Below, piece by piece: positions 50,698 through 63,387 of a DNA stretch of 64,000 nucleotides (positions within the stretch are counted from its first letter, which is position 1; every line of letters begins with the position of its first letter). Source of the DNA: Hydractinia symbiolongicarpus (Eukaryota; Cnidaria; Hydrozoa; Anthoathecata; Hydractiniidae); the NCBI RefSeq assembly GCF_029227915.1, contig NC_079881.1:31225501-31289500 (forward strand), written 5' to 3'. The notes beneath the pieces are model-generated. The model ran no database searches. It was not told the DNA's origin and saw only the letters and a list, made by a program, of their open reading frames with translations. Position numbers and translations under genes: made by a program.

Positions 50698-52563
50698 TAA
50701 TGAAGCGCTACCACAGTGCTCAGTGTAATCGCTGAGTTCCAGAAATCATGTCAAATTGAGAAGAATGTTATTTCTTGGAGTCCAATTTCCTCATTTATCG
50801 AATTTATTAGGTCACGGTCCAAAGTTAGTTCAATTAAGTCCCACAGTCAATCGTTTCATTGTTAAAAGCGATACAACCTAGTAGTATCAGAAAAATATCG
50901 CTAAACAAATGTTGGTACGAATAGGTGACCCACGGTTGTAACTCAAACGGACTGACACCGTTAAAAAGTCAATAAAATGTAGTTTTTGAAACTGTTGCTA
51001 TTTCTTCAGCGCGCAATAACGGCTAGGATTGGTCCCACAGTAAAAAATGACTTATTAATCTAAATTTTTAAATGAAGCGCTACCACAGCGTCCAGTGTAA
51101 TCGCTGAGTTTCGGCAATCATTTCAAATTAAGAAGAATGCTATTTCTTGTAGTCCACTTGTCTCACTTATTACATTTATCACGTCACAGTCCAAAGTTAG
51201 TTCAATTAAGTCCTACAGTCAATCGTTTCATTGTTAAAAGCGATGCAACCTAGTAATATAAAAAAAATATCGCTAAATACATGTTGGTACGAATATGTGA
51301 CACAACCGTTGTAACTCAAACGGACTGACACCGTTAGAAAGTCAATGAAATGTAGTTTTTGAAACTGTGGCTATCTCTTCAGCGTGCGATAACGGCTAAG
51401 ATTGGTGCCGCAGTAAAAAATGACTTTTTTATCTTAATTTTTAATTGAAGCGCTACCACAACGCCCAGGGAAATCGCTGAGTTTCGGCAATCATTTCAAA
51501 TTAGGAAGAATGCTATTTCTTGTAGTCCACTTGTCTCACTTATTACATTTCTCACGTCACAGTCCAAAGTTAGTTCAATTAAGTCCTACAGTCAATCGTT
51601 TCATTGTTAAAAGCGATGCAACCTAGTAATATCAAAAAAATTATCGCTAAATACATGTTGGTACGAATATGTGACCCAAACGTTTTAACTCAAACGGACT
51701 GACGCCGTTAGAAAGTCAATGAAATATAGTTTTTGAAACTGTGGCTATTTCTTCAGCGCGCGATAACGGCTAGGATTGGTCCCACAGTAAAGAATGACTT
51801 ATTTATCTAAATTTTTAAATGAAGCGCTACCACAGCGACAAGTGTAATCGCTGAGTTCCGGTAATCCCAACAAATTAAGAAGAATGTTATTTCTTAGAGT
51901 CCAATTGTCTCACTTATCACATTTATCAGGTCACAGTCTAAAGTTAGTTCAATTAAGTCCCACAGTCAATCGTTTCATTGTTAAAAGCGATGCAGCCTAG
52001 TATTTTCAGAAAAATATCCCTAAAAACATGTTGGTACGAATTGGTGACCCAACCGTTGTAACTCAAATGGACTGACACCGTTAGAAAGTCAATGAAATGT
52101 TGTTTTTGAAACTGTCGCTACTTCTTCAGCGCGCGATAACTGCTAGGATTTGTCCTACAGTAAAAAATGACTTATTAATCTAAGTTTTGAAATGAAGTAC
52201 TACCACACCGCCCAGTGTAATCGCTGAGTTCCAGCAATCATGTCAAATTGAGAAGAATGTTATTTCTTGGAGTCCAAATTTCTCATCTTTCACATTTATT
52301 AGGTCACAGTCCAAAGTTAGTTCAATTAATTCCCACAGTCAATCAATTCATTGTTAAAAGCGATGCAACCTAGTAATATCAAAAAAAATATCGCTAAATA
52401 CATGTTTGTACGAATATGTAACGCAACCGTTGTAACTCAAACAGACTGACACCGTTAGAAAGTCAATAAAATGTAGTTTTTGAAACTGTGGCTATTTCTT
52501 CAGCGCGCGATAACGGCTAGGATTGGTCCCGCTGTAAAAAATGACTTTTTTATCTTAATTTTT
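50698..52563. repeat. 5-monomer block of the 2228-bp HOR, copy 1
   Basis: Monomers at 50698, 51070, 51443, 51817 and 52190 match those at 52925, 53297, 53671, 54045 and 54418 in order. Confidence 0.8.
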
Positions 52564-52924
52564 AATTGAAGCGCCAGTGTAATCGCTGAGTTCCGGCAAT
52601 CATGTCAAATTGAGAAGAATATTATTTCTTGGAGTCCAATTTTCTCATTTATCAAATTTATTAGGTCACAGTCCAAAGTTTGTTCAATTAAGTCCCACAG
52701 TCAATCGTTTCATTGTTAAAAGCGATACAACCTAGTAGTATCAGAAAAATATCGCTAAACAAATGTTGGTACGAATAGGGGACCCAACCGTTGTAACTCA
52801 AACGGACTGACACCGTTAAAAAGTCAATGAAATGTAGTTTTTGAAACTGTTGCTATTTCTTCAGCGCGCAATAACGGCTAGGATTGGTCCCACAGTAAAA
52901 AATGACTTATTAATCTAAATTTTT
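52564..52924. repeat. 361-bp monomer, 12-bp deletion across the hairpin
   Basis: GAAGCGCCAGTG replaces the full form; 12 bp including the hairpin spacer and right arm are gone. Its second half carries GATACAACCTAGTAG, the ending of the monomer type at 50325. Confidence 0.85.
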
Positions 52925-54791
52925 AAATGAAGCGCTACCACAGCGCTCAGTGTAATCGCTGAGTTCCAGAAATCATGTCAAATTGAGAAGAATGTTATTT
53001 CTTGGAGTCCAATTTCCTCATTTATCAAATTTATTAGGTCACGGTCCAAAGTTAGTTCAATTAAGTCCCACAGTCAATCGTTTCATTGTTAAAAGCGATA
53101 CAACCTAGTAGTATCAGAAAAATATCGCTAAACAAATGTTGGTACGAATAGGTGACCCACCGTTGTAACTCAAACGGACTGACACCGTTAAAAAGTCAAT
53201 GAAATGTAGTTTTTGAAACTGTTGCTATTTCTTCAGCGCGCAATAACGGCTAGGATTGGTCCCACAGTAAAAAATGACTTATTAATCTAAATTTTTAAAT
53301 GAAGCGCTACTACAGCGCCCAGTGTAATCGCTTAGTTTCGGCAATCATTTCAAATTAAGAAGAATGCTATTTCTTGTAGTCCACTTGTCTCACTTATTAC
53401 ATTTATCACGTCACAGTCCAAAGTTAGTTCAATTAAGTCCTACAGTCAATCGTTTCATTGTTAAAAGCGATGCAACCTAGTAATATAAAAAAAAATATCG
53501 CTAAATACATGTTGGTACGAATACGTGACACAACAGTTGTAACTCAAACGGACTGACACCGTTAGAAAGTCAATGAAATGTAGTTTTTGAAACTGTGGCT
53601 ATCTCTTCAGCGCGCGATAACGGCTAAGATTGGTGCCGCAGTAAAAAATGACTTTTTTATCTTAATTTTTAATTGAAGCGCTACCACAACGCCCAGTGCA
53701 ATCGCTGAGTTTCGGCAATCATTTCAAATTAAGAAGAATGCTATTTCTTGTAGTCCACTTGTCTCACTTATTACATTTCTCACGTCACAGTCCAAGGTTT
53801 GTTCAATTAAGTCTCACAGTCTATCATTTCATTGTTAAAAGCGATGCAACCAAGTATTATAAAAAAAAATATCGCTAAATACATGTTGGTACGAATATGT
53901 GACCCAACCGTTTTAACTCAAACGGACTGACACCGTTAGAAAGTCAATGAAATATAGTTTTTGAAACTGTGGCTATTTCTTCAGCGCGCGATAACGGCTA
54001 GGATTGGTCCCACAGTAAAGAATGACTTATTTATCTAAATTTTTAAATGAAGCGCTACCACAGCGACAAGTGTAATCGCTGAGTTTCGGTAATCCCAACA
54101 AATTAAGAAGAATGTTATTTCTTAGAGTCCAATTGTCTCACTTATCACGTTTATCAGGTCACAGTCTAAAGTTAGTTCAATTAAGTCCCACAGTCAATCG
54201 TTTCATTGTTAAAAGCGATGCAGCCTAGTATTTTCAGAAAAATATCCCTAAAAACATGTTGGTACGAATTGGTGACCCAACCGTTGTAACTCAAATGGAC
54301 TGACACCGTTAGAAAGTGAATGAAATGTTGTTTTTTAAACTGTCGCTACTTCTTCAGCGCGCGATAACGGCTAGGATTTGTCGTACAGTAAAAAATGACT
54401 TATTAATCTAAGTTTTGAAATGAAGTACTACCACACCGCCCAGTGTAATCGCTGAGTTCCAGCAATAATGTCAAATTGAGAAGAATGTTATTTCTTGGAG
54501 TCCAATTTTCTCATCTTTCACATTTATTAGGTCACAGTCCAAAGTTAGTTCAATTAAGTCCCACAGTCAATCGTTTCATTGTTAAAAGCGATGCAACCTA
54601 GTAATATCTAAAAATATATCGCTAAATACATGTTTGTACGAATATGTGACGCAACCGTTGTAACTCAAACGAACTGACACCTTTAGAAAGTCAATAAAAT
54701 TTAGTTTTTGAAACTGTCGCTATTTCTTCAGCGCGCGATAACGGCTAGGATTGGTCCCACGGTAAAAAATGACATATTAATCTAAGTTTTT
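52925..54791. repeat. 5-monomer block of the 2228-bp HOR, copy 2
   Basis: Matches 50698-52563. Its last two monomers also form the start of the 11-mer of domain VII, so the two HORs overlap. Confidence 0.8.
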
Positions 54792-56288
54792 TAATGAAGT
54801 GTTACCACAGCGCCCAGTGTAATCGCTGAGTTCCCGCAATCATGTCAAATTGAGAAGAATGTTATTTCTTGGAGTCCAATTTTCTCATTTATCACATTTA
54901 TTAGGTCACAGTCCAAAGTTAGTTCAATTAAGTCCCACAGTCAATCGTTTCATTGTTAAAAGCGATGCAACCTAGTAATATCAAAAAAAATATCGCTAAA
55001 TACATGTTGGTACGAATATGTGACGCAACAGTTGCAACTCAAACGGACTGACACCGTTAGAAAGTCAATAAAATGTAGTTCTTAAAACTGTCGCTATTTC
55101 TTGAGCGCGCAATAACGGCTAGGATTGGTCCCACAGTAAAAAATGACTTATTTATCTAAACTTTTAAATGAAGCGCTACCACAGCGCCCAGTGTAATCGC
55201 TGAGTTCCGGCAATCACGTCATATTTAGAAGAATGTTATTTGTTGGAGTCCAGTTGGCTCCCTTATAGCATTTATAAGGTCACAGTCCAAAATCAGTTCA
55301 ATTTAGTCCCACAGTCAATCGTTTCACTGTTAAAAGCGATGCAACCTAGTAATATGAGAAAAAAATCGCTAAATACATGTTGGTACGAAAATGTAACCCA
55401 ACCGTTGAAACTCAAACGGACTGACATCGTTAGAAAGTCAGTGAAATGTACCACTTCAAACTGTCTCTATTTCTTCAGCGCGCGCTAACGGCTAGGCTTG
55501 GTACCACAGTATAAAAATGGCTTTTTTTAGCTTAATTCTTAAATGAAGCGCTACCACAGCGCCCAGTGTAATCGCTGAAGTTCGCCAATCATGTCAAATT
55601 AAGAAGAATGTTATTTATTGGAGTCCAATTGTCTCATTTCTCACATTTATCAGGTTACAATCCAGGGTTAGTTCAATTAAGTCCCACAGTCATTCGTTTC
55701 ATTGTTAAAAGCGATGCAACCTAGTAATATCAAAACAAATATCGCTAAATACATGTTGGTACGAATATGTGACCCAAGCGTTGTAACTCAAACGGACTGA
55801 CACCGTTAGAAAGTCAATGAAATGTATTTTATGAAACTGTTGATATTTCTTCAGCGCGCGATAAGGCCTAGGATTGGTCTCACAGTAAAGAATGACTTAT
55901 TTATCTAAATTTTTAAATGAAGCGCTACCACAGCGCCCAGTTTAATCGCTGAGTTCCGGCACTCACGTCAAATTAAGAAGAATGTTATTTGTTGGAGTCC
56001 AGTTGGCTCACTTATAGCATATATAAGGTCACAGTCCAAAATCAGTTCAATTAAGTCCCACAGTCATTCGTTTCATTGTTAAAAGCGATGCAACCTAGTA
56101 ATATCAAAACAAATATCGCTAAATACATGTTGGTACGAATATGTGACCCAACCGTTGTAACTCAAACGGACTGACACCGTTAGAAAGTCAATGAAATGTA
56201 TTTTATGAAACTGTTGATATTTCTTCAGCGCGCGATAAGGGCTAGGATTGGTCTCACAGTAAAGAATGACTTATTTATCTAAATTTTT

Positions 56289-57034
56289 AAATGAAGCGCT
56301 ACCACAGCGCCCAGTGTAATCGCTCAGTTTCGGCAATCATTTCAAATTAAGAAGAATGCTATTTCTTAGAGTCCACTTGTCTCACTTATTACATTTATCA
56401 GGTCACAGTGCAAAGTTAGTTCAATTAAGTCCATCAGTCAATTGTTTCATTGTTAAAAGCGATGCAACCTAGTAATATCAGAAAAATATCGCTAAACACA
56501 TGTTGGTACGAATAGGTGACTGAACCGTTGTAACTCAAACGGACTGACACCGTTAAAAATTCAATGAAATGTAGTTTTTGAAACTGTCGCTATTTCTTCA
56601 GCGCGCGATAACGGCTAGGATTGGTCCCGCTGTAAAAAATGACTTTTTTATCTTAATTTTTAATTGAAGCGCTACCACAGCGCTCAGTGTAATCGCTGAG
56701 TTTCGGCAGTCATTTCAAATTAAGAAGAATGCTATTTCTTAGAGTCCACTTGTCTCACTTATTACATTTATCAGATCACAGTGCAAAGTTAGTTCAATTA
56801 AGTCCATCAGTCAATCGTTTCATTGTTAAAAGCGATGCAACCTAGTAATATCAGAAAAATATCGCTAAACACATGTTGGTACGAATAGGTGACTGAACCG
56901 TTGTAACTCAAACGGACTGACACCGTTAAAAATTCAATGAAATGTAGTTTTTGAAACTGTGGCTATTTCTTCAGCGCGGGATAACGGCTAGGATTGGTCC
57001 CACAGTAAAAAATGACTTAATAATCTTAATTTTT
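56289..57034. repeat. Tandem monomer duplication inside the 11-mer
   Basis: Monomers at 56289 and 56662 are nearly the same (TTCTTAGAGTCCACTTG, AAGTCCATCAGTC, GTGACTGAACCG, AAAATTCAATG). They are present again as a pair at 60400 and 60773. Confidence 0.78.
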
Positions 57035-57407
57035 AAATGAAGCGCTACCACAGCGCCCAGTGTAATCGCTGAGTTCCGGCGATCATGTCAAATTGAGAAG
57101 AATGATATTTTTTGGAGTCCAATTTTCTCATTTATCAAATTTATTAGGTCACAGTCCAAGGTTTGTTCAATTAAGTCTCACAGTCAATCATTTCATTGTT
57201 AAAAGCGATGCAACCTAGTATTATAACAAAAATATCGCTAAATACATGTTGGTACGAATATGTGACCCAACCGTTGTAACTCAAATGGACTGACACCGTT
57301 AGAAAGTGAATGAAATGTTGTTTTTCAAACTGTCGCTACTTCTTCAGCGCGCGATAACGGCTAGGATTTGTCCCACAGTAAAAAATGACTTATTAATCTA
57401 AGTTTTG

Positions 57408-57781
57408 AAATGAAGTACTACCACACCGCCCAGTGTAATCGCTGAGTTCCAGCAATCATGTCAAATTGAGAAGAATGTTATTTCTTGTAGTCCACTTGTC
57501 TCACTTATTACATTTATCACGTCACAGTCCAAAGTTAGTTCAATTAAGTCCTACAGTCAATCGTTTCATTGTTAAAAGCGATGCAACCTAGTAATATAAA
57601 AAAAAATATCGCTAAATACATGTTGGTACGAATACGTGACACAACAGTTGTAACTCAAACGGACTGACACCGTTAGAAAGTCAATGAAATGTAGTTTTTG
57701 AAACTGTGGCTATCTCTTCAGCGCGCGATAACGGCTAAGATTGGTGCCGCAGTAAAAAATGACTTTTTTATCTTAATTTTT
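57408..57781. repeat. Chimeric monomer at the 11-mer junction
   Basis: The front matches the 61892 type (GAAGTACTACCACACC, TTCCAGCAATC). From about 57487 (TTGTAGTCCACTTG) it matches the 53297 type, including CACGTCACAG and GTCCTACAG. The join lies in the shared GAATGTTATTTCTTG tract. Confidence 0.8.
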
Positions 57782-58155
57782 AATTGAAGCGCTACCACAA
57801 CGCCCAGTGCAATCGCTGAGTTTCGGCAATCATTTCAAATTAAGAAGAATGCTATTTCTTGTAGTCCACTTGTCTCACTTATTACATTTCTCACGTCACA
57901 GTCCAAGGTTTGTTCAATTAAGTCTCACAGTCTATCATTTCATTGTTAAAAGCGATGCAACCAAGTATTATAAAAAAAAATATCGCTAAATACATGTTGG
58001 TACGAATATGTGACCCAACCGTTTTAACTCAAACGGACTGACACCGTTAGAAAGTCAATGAAATATAGTTTTTGAAACTGTGGCTATTTCTTCAGCGCGC
58101 GATAACGGCTAGGATTGGTCCCACAGTAAAGAATGACTTATTTATCTAAATTTTT

Positions 58156-61100
58156 AAATGAAGCGCTACCACAGCGCCCAGTGTAATCGCTGAGTTTCGG
58201 TAATCCCAACAAATTAAGAAGAATGTTATTTCCTAGAGTCCAATTGTCTCACTTATCACGTTTATCAGGTCACAGTCTAAAGTTAGTTCAATTAAGTCCC
58301 ACAGTCAATCGTTTCATTGTTAAAAGCGATGCAGCCTAGTATTTTCAGAAAAATATCCCTAAAAACATGTTGGTACGAATTGGTGACCCAACCGTTGTAA
58401 CTCAAATGGACTGACACCGTTAGAAAGTGAATGAAATGTTGTTTTTTAAACTGTCGCTACTTCTTCAGCGCGCGATAACGGCTAGGATTTGTCGTACAGT
58501 AAAAAATGACTTATTAATCTAAGTTTTGAAATGAAGTACTACCACACCGCCCAGTGTAATCGCTGAGTTCCAGCAATAATGTCAAATTGAGAAGAATGTT
58601 ATTTCTTGGAGTCCAATTTTCTCATCTTTCACATTTATTAGGTCACAGTCCAAAGTTAGTTCAATTAAGTCCCACAGTCAATCGTTTCATTGTTAAAAGC
58701 GATGCAACCTAGTAATATCTAAAAATATATCGCTAAATACATGTTTGTACGAATATGTGACGCAACCGTTGTAACTCAAACGAACTGACACCTTTAGAAA
58801 GTCAATAAAATTTAGTTTTTGAAACTGTCGCTATTTCTTCAGCGCGCGATAACGGCTAGGATTGGTCCCACGGTAAAAAATGACATATTAATCTAAGTTT
58901 TTTAATGAAGTGTTACCACAGCGCCCAGTGTAATCGCTGAGTTCCCGCAATCATGTCAAATTGAGAAGAATGTTATTTCTTGGAGTCCAATTTTCTCATT
59001 TATCACATTTATTAGGTCACAGTCCAAAGTTAGTTCAATTAAGTCCCACAGTCAATCGTTTCATTGTTAAAAGCGATGCAACCTAGTAATATCAAAAAAA
59101 ATATCGCTAAATACATGTTGGTACGAATATGTGACGCAACAGTTGCAACTCAAACGGACTGACACCGTTAGAAAGTCAATAAAATGTAGTTTTTAAAACT
59201 GTCGCTATTTCTTGAGCGCGCAATAACGGCTAGGATTGGTCCCACAGTAAAAAATGACTTATTTATCTAAACTTTTAAATGAAGCGCTACCACAGCGCCC
59301 AGTGTAATCGCTGAGTTCCGGCAATCACGTCATATTTAGAAGAATGTTATTTGTTGGAGTCCAGTTGGCTCCCTTATAGCATTTATAAGGTCACAGTCCA
59401 AAATCAGTTCAATTTAGTCCCACAGTCAATCGTTTCACTGTTAAAAGCGATGCAACCTAGTAATATGAGAAAAAAATCGCTAAATACATGTTGGTACGAA
59501 AATGTAACCCAACCGTTGAAACTCAAACGGACTGACATCGTTAGAAAGTCAGTGAAATGTACCACTTCAAACTGTCTCTATTTCTTCAGCGCGCGCTAAC
59601 GGCTAGGCTTGGTACCACAGTATAAAAATGGCTTTTTTTAGCTTAATTCTTAAATGAAGCGCTACCACAGCGCCCAGTGTAATCGCTGAAGTTCGCCAAT
59701 CATGTCAAATTAAGAAGAATGTTATTTATTGGAGTCCAATTGTCTCATTTCTCACATTTATCAGGTTACAATCCAGGGTTAGTTCAATTAAGTCCCACAG
59801 TCATTCGTTTCATTGTTAAAAGCGATGCAACCTAGTAATATCAAAACAAATATCGCTAAATACATGTTGGTACGAATATGTGACCCAAGCGTTGTAACTC
59901 AAACGGACTGACACCGTTAGAAAGTCAATGAAATGTATTTTATGAAACTGTTGATATTTCTTCAGCGCGCGATAAGGCCTAGGATTGGTCTCACAGTAAA
60001 GAATGACTTATTTATCTAAATTTTTAAATGAAGCGCTACCACAGCGCCCAGTTTAATCGCTGAGTTCCGGCACTCACGTCAAATTAAGAAGAATGTTATT
60101 TGTTGGAGTCCAGTTGGCTCACTTATAGCATATATAAGGTCACAGTCCAAAATCAGTTCAATTAAGTCCCACAGTCATTCGTTTCATTGTTAAAAGCGAT
60201 GCAACCTAGTAATATCAAAACAAATATCGCTAAATACATGTTGGTACGAATATGTGACCCAACCGTTGTAACTCAAACGGACTGACACCGTTAGAAAGTC
60301 AATGAAATGTATTTTATGAAACTGTTGATATTTCTTCAGCGCGCGATAAGGGCTAGGATTGGTCTCACAGTAAAGAATGACTTATTTATCTAAATTTTTA
60401 AATGAAGCGCTACCACAGCGCCCAGTGTAATCGCTCAGTTTCGGCAATCATTTCAAATTAAGAAGAATGCTATTTCTTAGAGTCCACTTGTCTCACTTAT
60501 TACATTTATCAGGTCACAGTGCAAAGTTAGTTCAATTAAGTCCATCAGTCAATCGTTTCATTGTTAAAAGCGATGCAACCTAGTAATATCAGAAAAATAT
60601 CGCTAAACACATGTTGGTACGAATAGGTGACTGAACCGTTGTAACTCAAACGGACTGACACCGTTAAAAATTCAATGAAATGTAGTTTTTGAAACTGTCG
60701 CTATTTCTTCAGCGCGCGATAACGGCTAGGATTGGTCCCGCTGTAAAAAATGACTTTTTTATCTTAATTTTTAATTGAAGCGCTACCACAGCGCTCAGTG
60801 TAATCGCTGAGTTTCGGCAGTCATTTCAAATTAAGAAGAATGCTATTTCTTAGAGTCCACTTGTCTCACTTATTACATTTATCAGATCACAGTGCAAAGT
60901 TAATTCAATTAAGTCCATCAGTCAATCGTTTCATTGTTAAAAGCGATGCAACCTAGTAATATCAGAAAAATATCGCTAAACACATGTTGGTACGAATAGG
61001 TGACTGAACCGTTGTAACTCAAACGGACTGACACCGTTAAAAATTCAATGAAATGTAGTTTTTGAAACTGTGGCTATTTCTTCAGCGCGGGATAACGGCT

Positions 61101-61518
61101 AGGATTGGTCCCACAGTAAAAAATGACTTAATAATCTTAATTTTTAAATGAAGCGCTACCACAGCGCCCAGTGTAATCGCTGAGTTCCGGCGATCATGTC
61201 AAATTGAGAAGAATGATATTTTTTGGAGTCCAATTTTCTCATTTATCAAATTTATTAGGTCACAGTCCAAGGTTTGTTCAATTAAGTCTCACAGTCAATC
61301 ATTTCATTGTTAAAAGCGATGCAACCTAGTATTATAACAAAAATATCGCTAAATACATGTTGGTACGAATATGTGACCCAACCGTTGTAACTCAAACGGA
61401 CTGACACCGTTAGAAAGTCAATGAAATATAGTTTTTGAAACTGTGGCTATTTCTTCAGCGCGCGATAACGGCTAGGATTGGTCCCACAGTAAAGAATGAC
61501 TTATTTATCTAAATTTTT
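58156..61518. repeat. HOR unit, 9-mer of 3363 bp, copy 2
   Basis: Same monomers as copy 1 but without the last two (748 bp shorter). It ends with the 61146 type, which passes directly into a GCGACAAGTG monomer at 61519. The 9-mer junction is smooth, whereas the 11-mer junction is chimeric. The 9-mer may therefore be the older form. Confidence 0.85.
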
Positions 61519-63387
61519 AAATGAAGCGCTACCACAGCGACAAGTGTAATCGCTGAGTTCCGGTAATCCCAACAAATTAAGAAGAATGTTATTTCTTAGA
61601 GTCCAATTGTCTCACTTATCACATTTATAAGGTCACAGTCTAAAGTTAGTTCAATTAAGTCCCACAGTCAATCGTTTCATTGTTAAAAGCGATGCAGCCT
61701 AGTATTTTCAGAAAAATATCCCTAAAAACATGTTGGTACGAATTGGTGACCCAACCGTTGTAACTCAAATGGACTGACACCGTTAGAAAGTGAATGAAAT
61801 GTTGTTTTTCAAACTGTCGCTACTTCTTCAGCGCGCGATAACGGCTAGGATTTGTCCCACAGTAAAAAATGACTTATTAATCTAAGTTTTGAAATGAAGT
61901 ACTACCACACCGCCCAGTGTAATCGCTGAGTTCCAGCAATCATGTCAAATTGAGAAGAATGTTATTTCTTGGAGTCCAATTTTCTCATCTTTCACATTTA
62001 TTAGGTCACAGTCCAAAGTTAGTTCAATTAAGTCCCACAGTCAATCGTTTCATTTTTAAAAGCGATGCAACCTAGTAATATCAAAAAATATATCGCTAAA
62101 TACATGTTTGTACGAATATGTGACGCAACCGTTGTAACTCAAACGGACTGACACCGTTAGAAAGTCAATGAAATGTAGTTTTGGAAACTGTCGCTATTTC
62201 TTCAGCGCGCGATAACGCCTAGGATTGCTCCCACTGTAAAAAATGACTTATTAATCTAAGTTTTTTAATGAAGTGTTACCACAGCGCCCAGTGTAATCGC
62301 TGAGTTCCGGCAATCATGTCAAATTGAGAAGAATGTTATTTCTTGGAGTCCAATTTTCTCATTTATCACATTTATTAGGTCACAGTCCAGAGTTAGTTCA
62401 ATTAAGTCCCACAGTCAATCGTTTCATTGTTAAAAGCGATGCAACCTAGTAATATCAAAAAAAATATCGCTAAATACATGTTGGTACGAATATGTGACGC
62501 AACAGTTGTAACTCAAACGGACTGACACCTTTAGAAAGTCAATAAAATGAAGTTTTTGAAACTGTCGCTATTTCTTGAGCGCGCAATAACGGTTAGGATT
62601 GGTCCCACAGTAAAAAATGACTTATTTATCTAAACTTTTAAATGAAGCGCTACCACAGCGCCCAGTGTAATCGCTGAGTTCCGGCAATCACGTCATATTT
62701 AGAAGAATGTTATTTGTTGGAGTCCAGTTGGCTCCCTTATAGCATTTATAAGGTCACAGTCCAAAATCAGTTCAATTTAGTCCCACAGTCAATCGTTTCA
62801 CTGTTAAAAGCGATGCAACCTAGTAATATGAGAAAAAAATCGCTAAATACATGTTGGTACGAAAATGTAACCCAACTGTTGAAACTCAAACGGACTGACA
62901 TCGTTAGAAAGTCAGTGAAATGTACCACTTGAAACTGTCTCTATTTCTTCAGCGCGCGCTAACGGCTAGGCTTGGTACCACAGTATAAAAATGGCTTTTT
63001 TAGCTTAATTCTTAAATGAAGCGCTACCACAGCGCCCAGTGTAATCGCTGAAGTTCGGCAATCATGTCAAATTAAGAAGAATGTTATTTCTTGGAGTCCA
63101 ATTGTCTCATTTCTCACATTTATCAGGTTACAGTCCAGGGTTAGTTCAATTAAGTCCCACAGTCATTCGTTTCATTGTTAAAAGCGATGCAACCTAGTAA
63201 TATCAAAACAAATATCGCTAAATACATGTTGGTACGAATATGTGACCCAACCGTTGTAACTCAAATGGACTGACACCGTTAGAAAATCATTGAAATGTAG
63301 TTTATAAAACTGTTGATATTTCTTCAGCGCGCGATAAGGGCTAAGATTGGTCTCACAGTAAAGAAAGACTTATTTATCTAAATTTTT
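61519..63387. repeat. Partial third copy of the domain VII HOR, 5 monomers
   Basis: Monomers at 61519, 61892, 62266, 62640 and 63014 match those at 58156-60025 and 54045-55914. The match is looser than between copies 1 and 2: CAAACGGACTG with AAATGTAG near 62150 and a one-base shorter T run near 62995. Confidence 0.82.

Larger units (their letters stand above)
50325..53670. repeat. Satellite domain VI: nine monomers
   Basis: Starts: 50325, 50698, 51070, 51443, 51817, 52190, 52564, 52925, 53297. Markers are GATACAACCTAGTAG, TTCTTGTAGTCCACTTG, CACAGCGACAAGTG and AATGAAGTACTACC. The block 50698-52563 repeats at 52925-54791 (offset 2227-2228 bp), running into domain VII. Confidence 0.87.
54045..58155. 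repeat. HOR unit, 11-mer of 4111 bp, copy 1
   Basis: Eleven monomers (54045 to 57782). The nine from 54045 to 57034, plus the front of the tenth, recur at an offset of 4111 bp. Differences seen by eye are few: GCGACAAGTG versus GCGCCCAGTG (about 54065/58176), CTTAGAG versus CCTAGAG, CAATTG versus CAATCG (about 56440/60551) and AGTTAGTT versus AGTTAATT. The monomers at 57035 and 57408 are chimeric and lead back to a 53671-type monomer at 57782. Confidence 0.87.

Noticed and set aside
53696-62932. 60- to 82-residue open frames repeated in domain VII
   Set aside because: Repeated at the 4111-bp and 3363-bp HOR offsets; by-products of the satellite. The longest frame in 64 kb is only 83 residues, which fits non-coding DNA.
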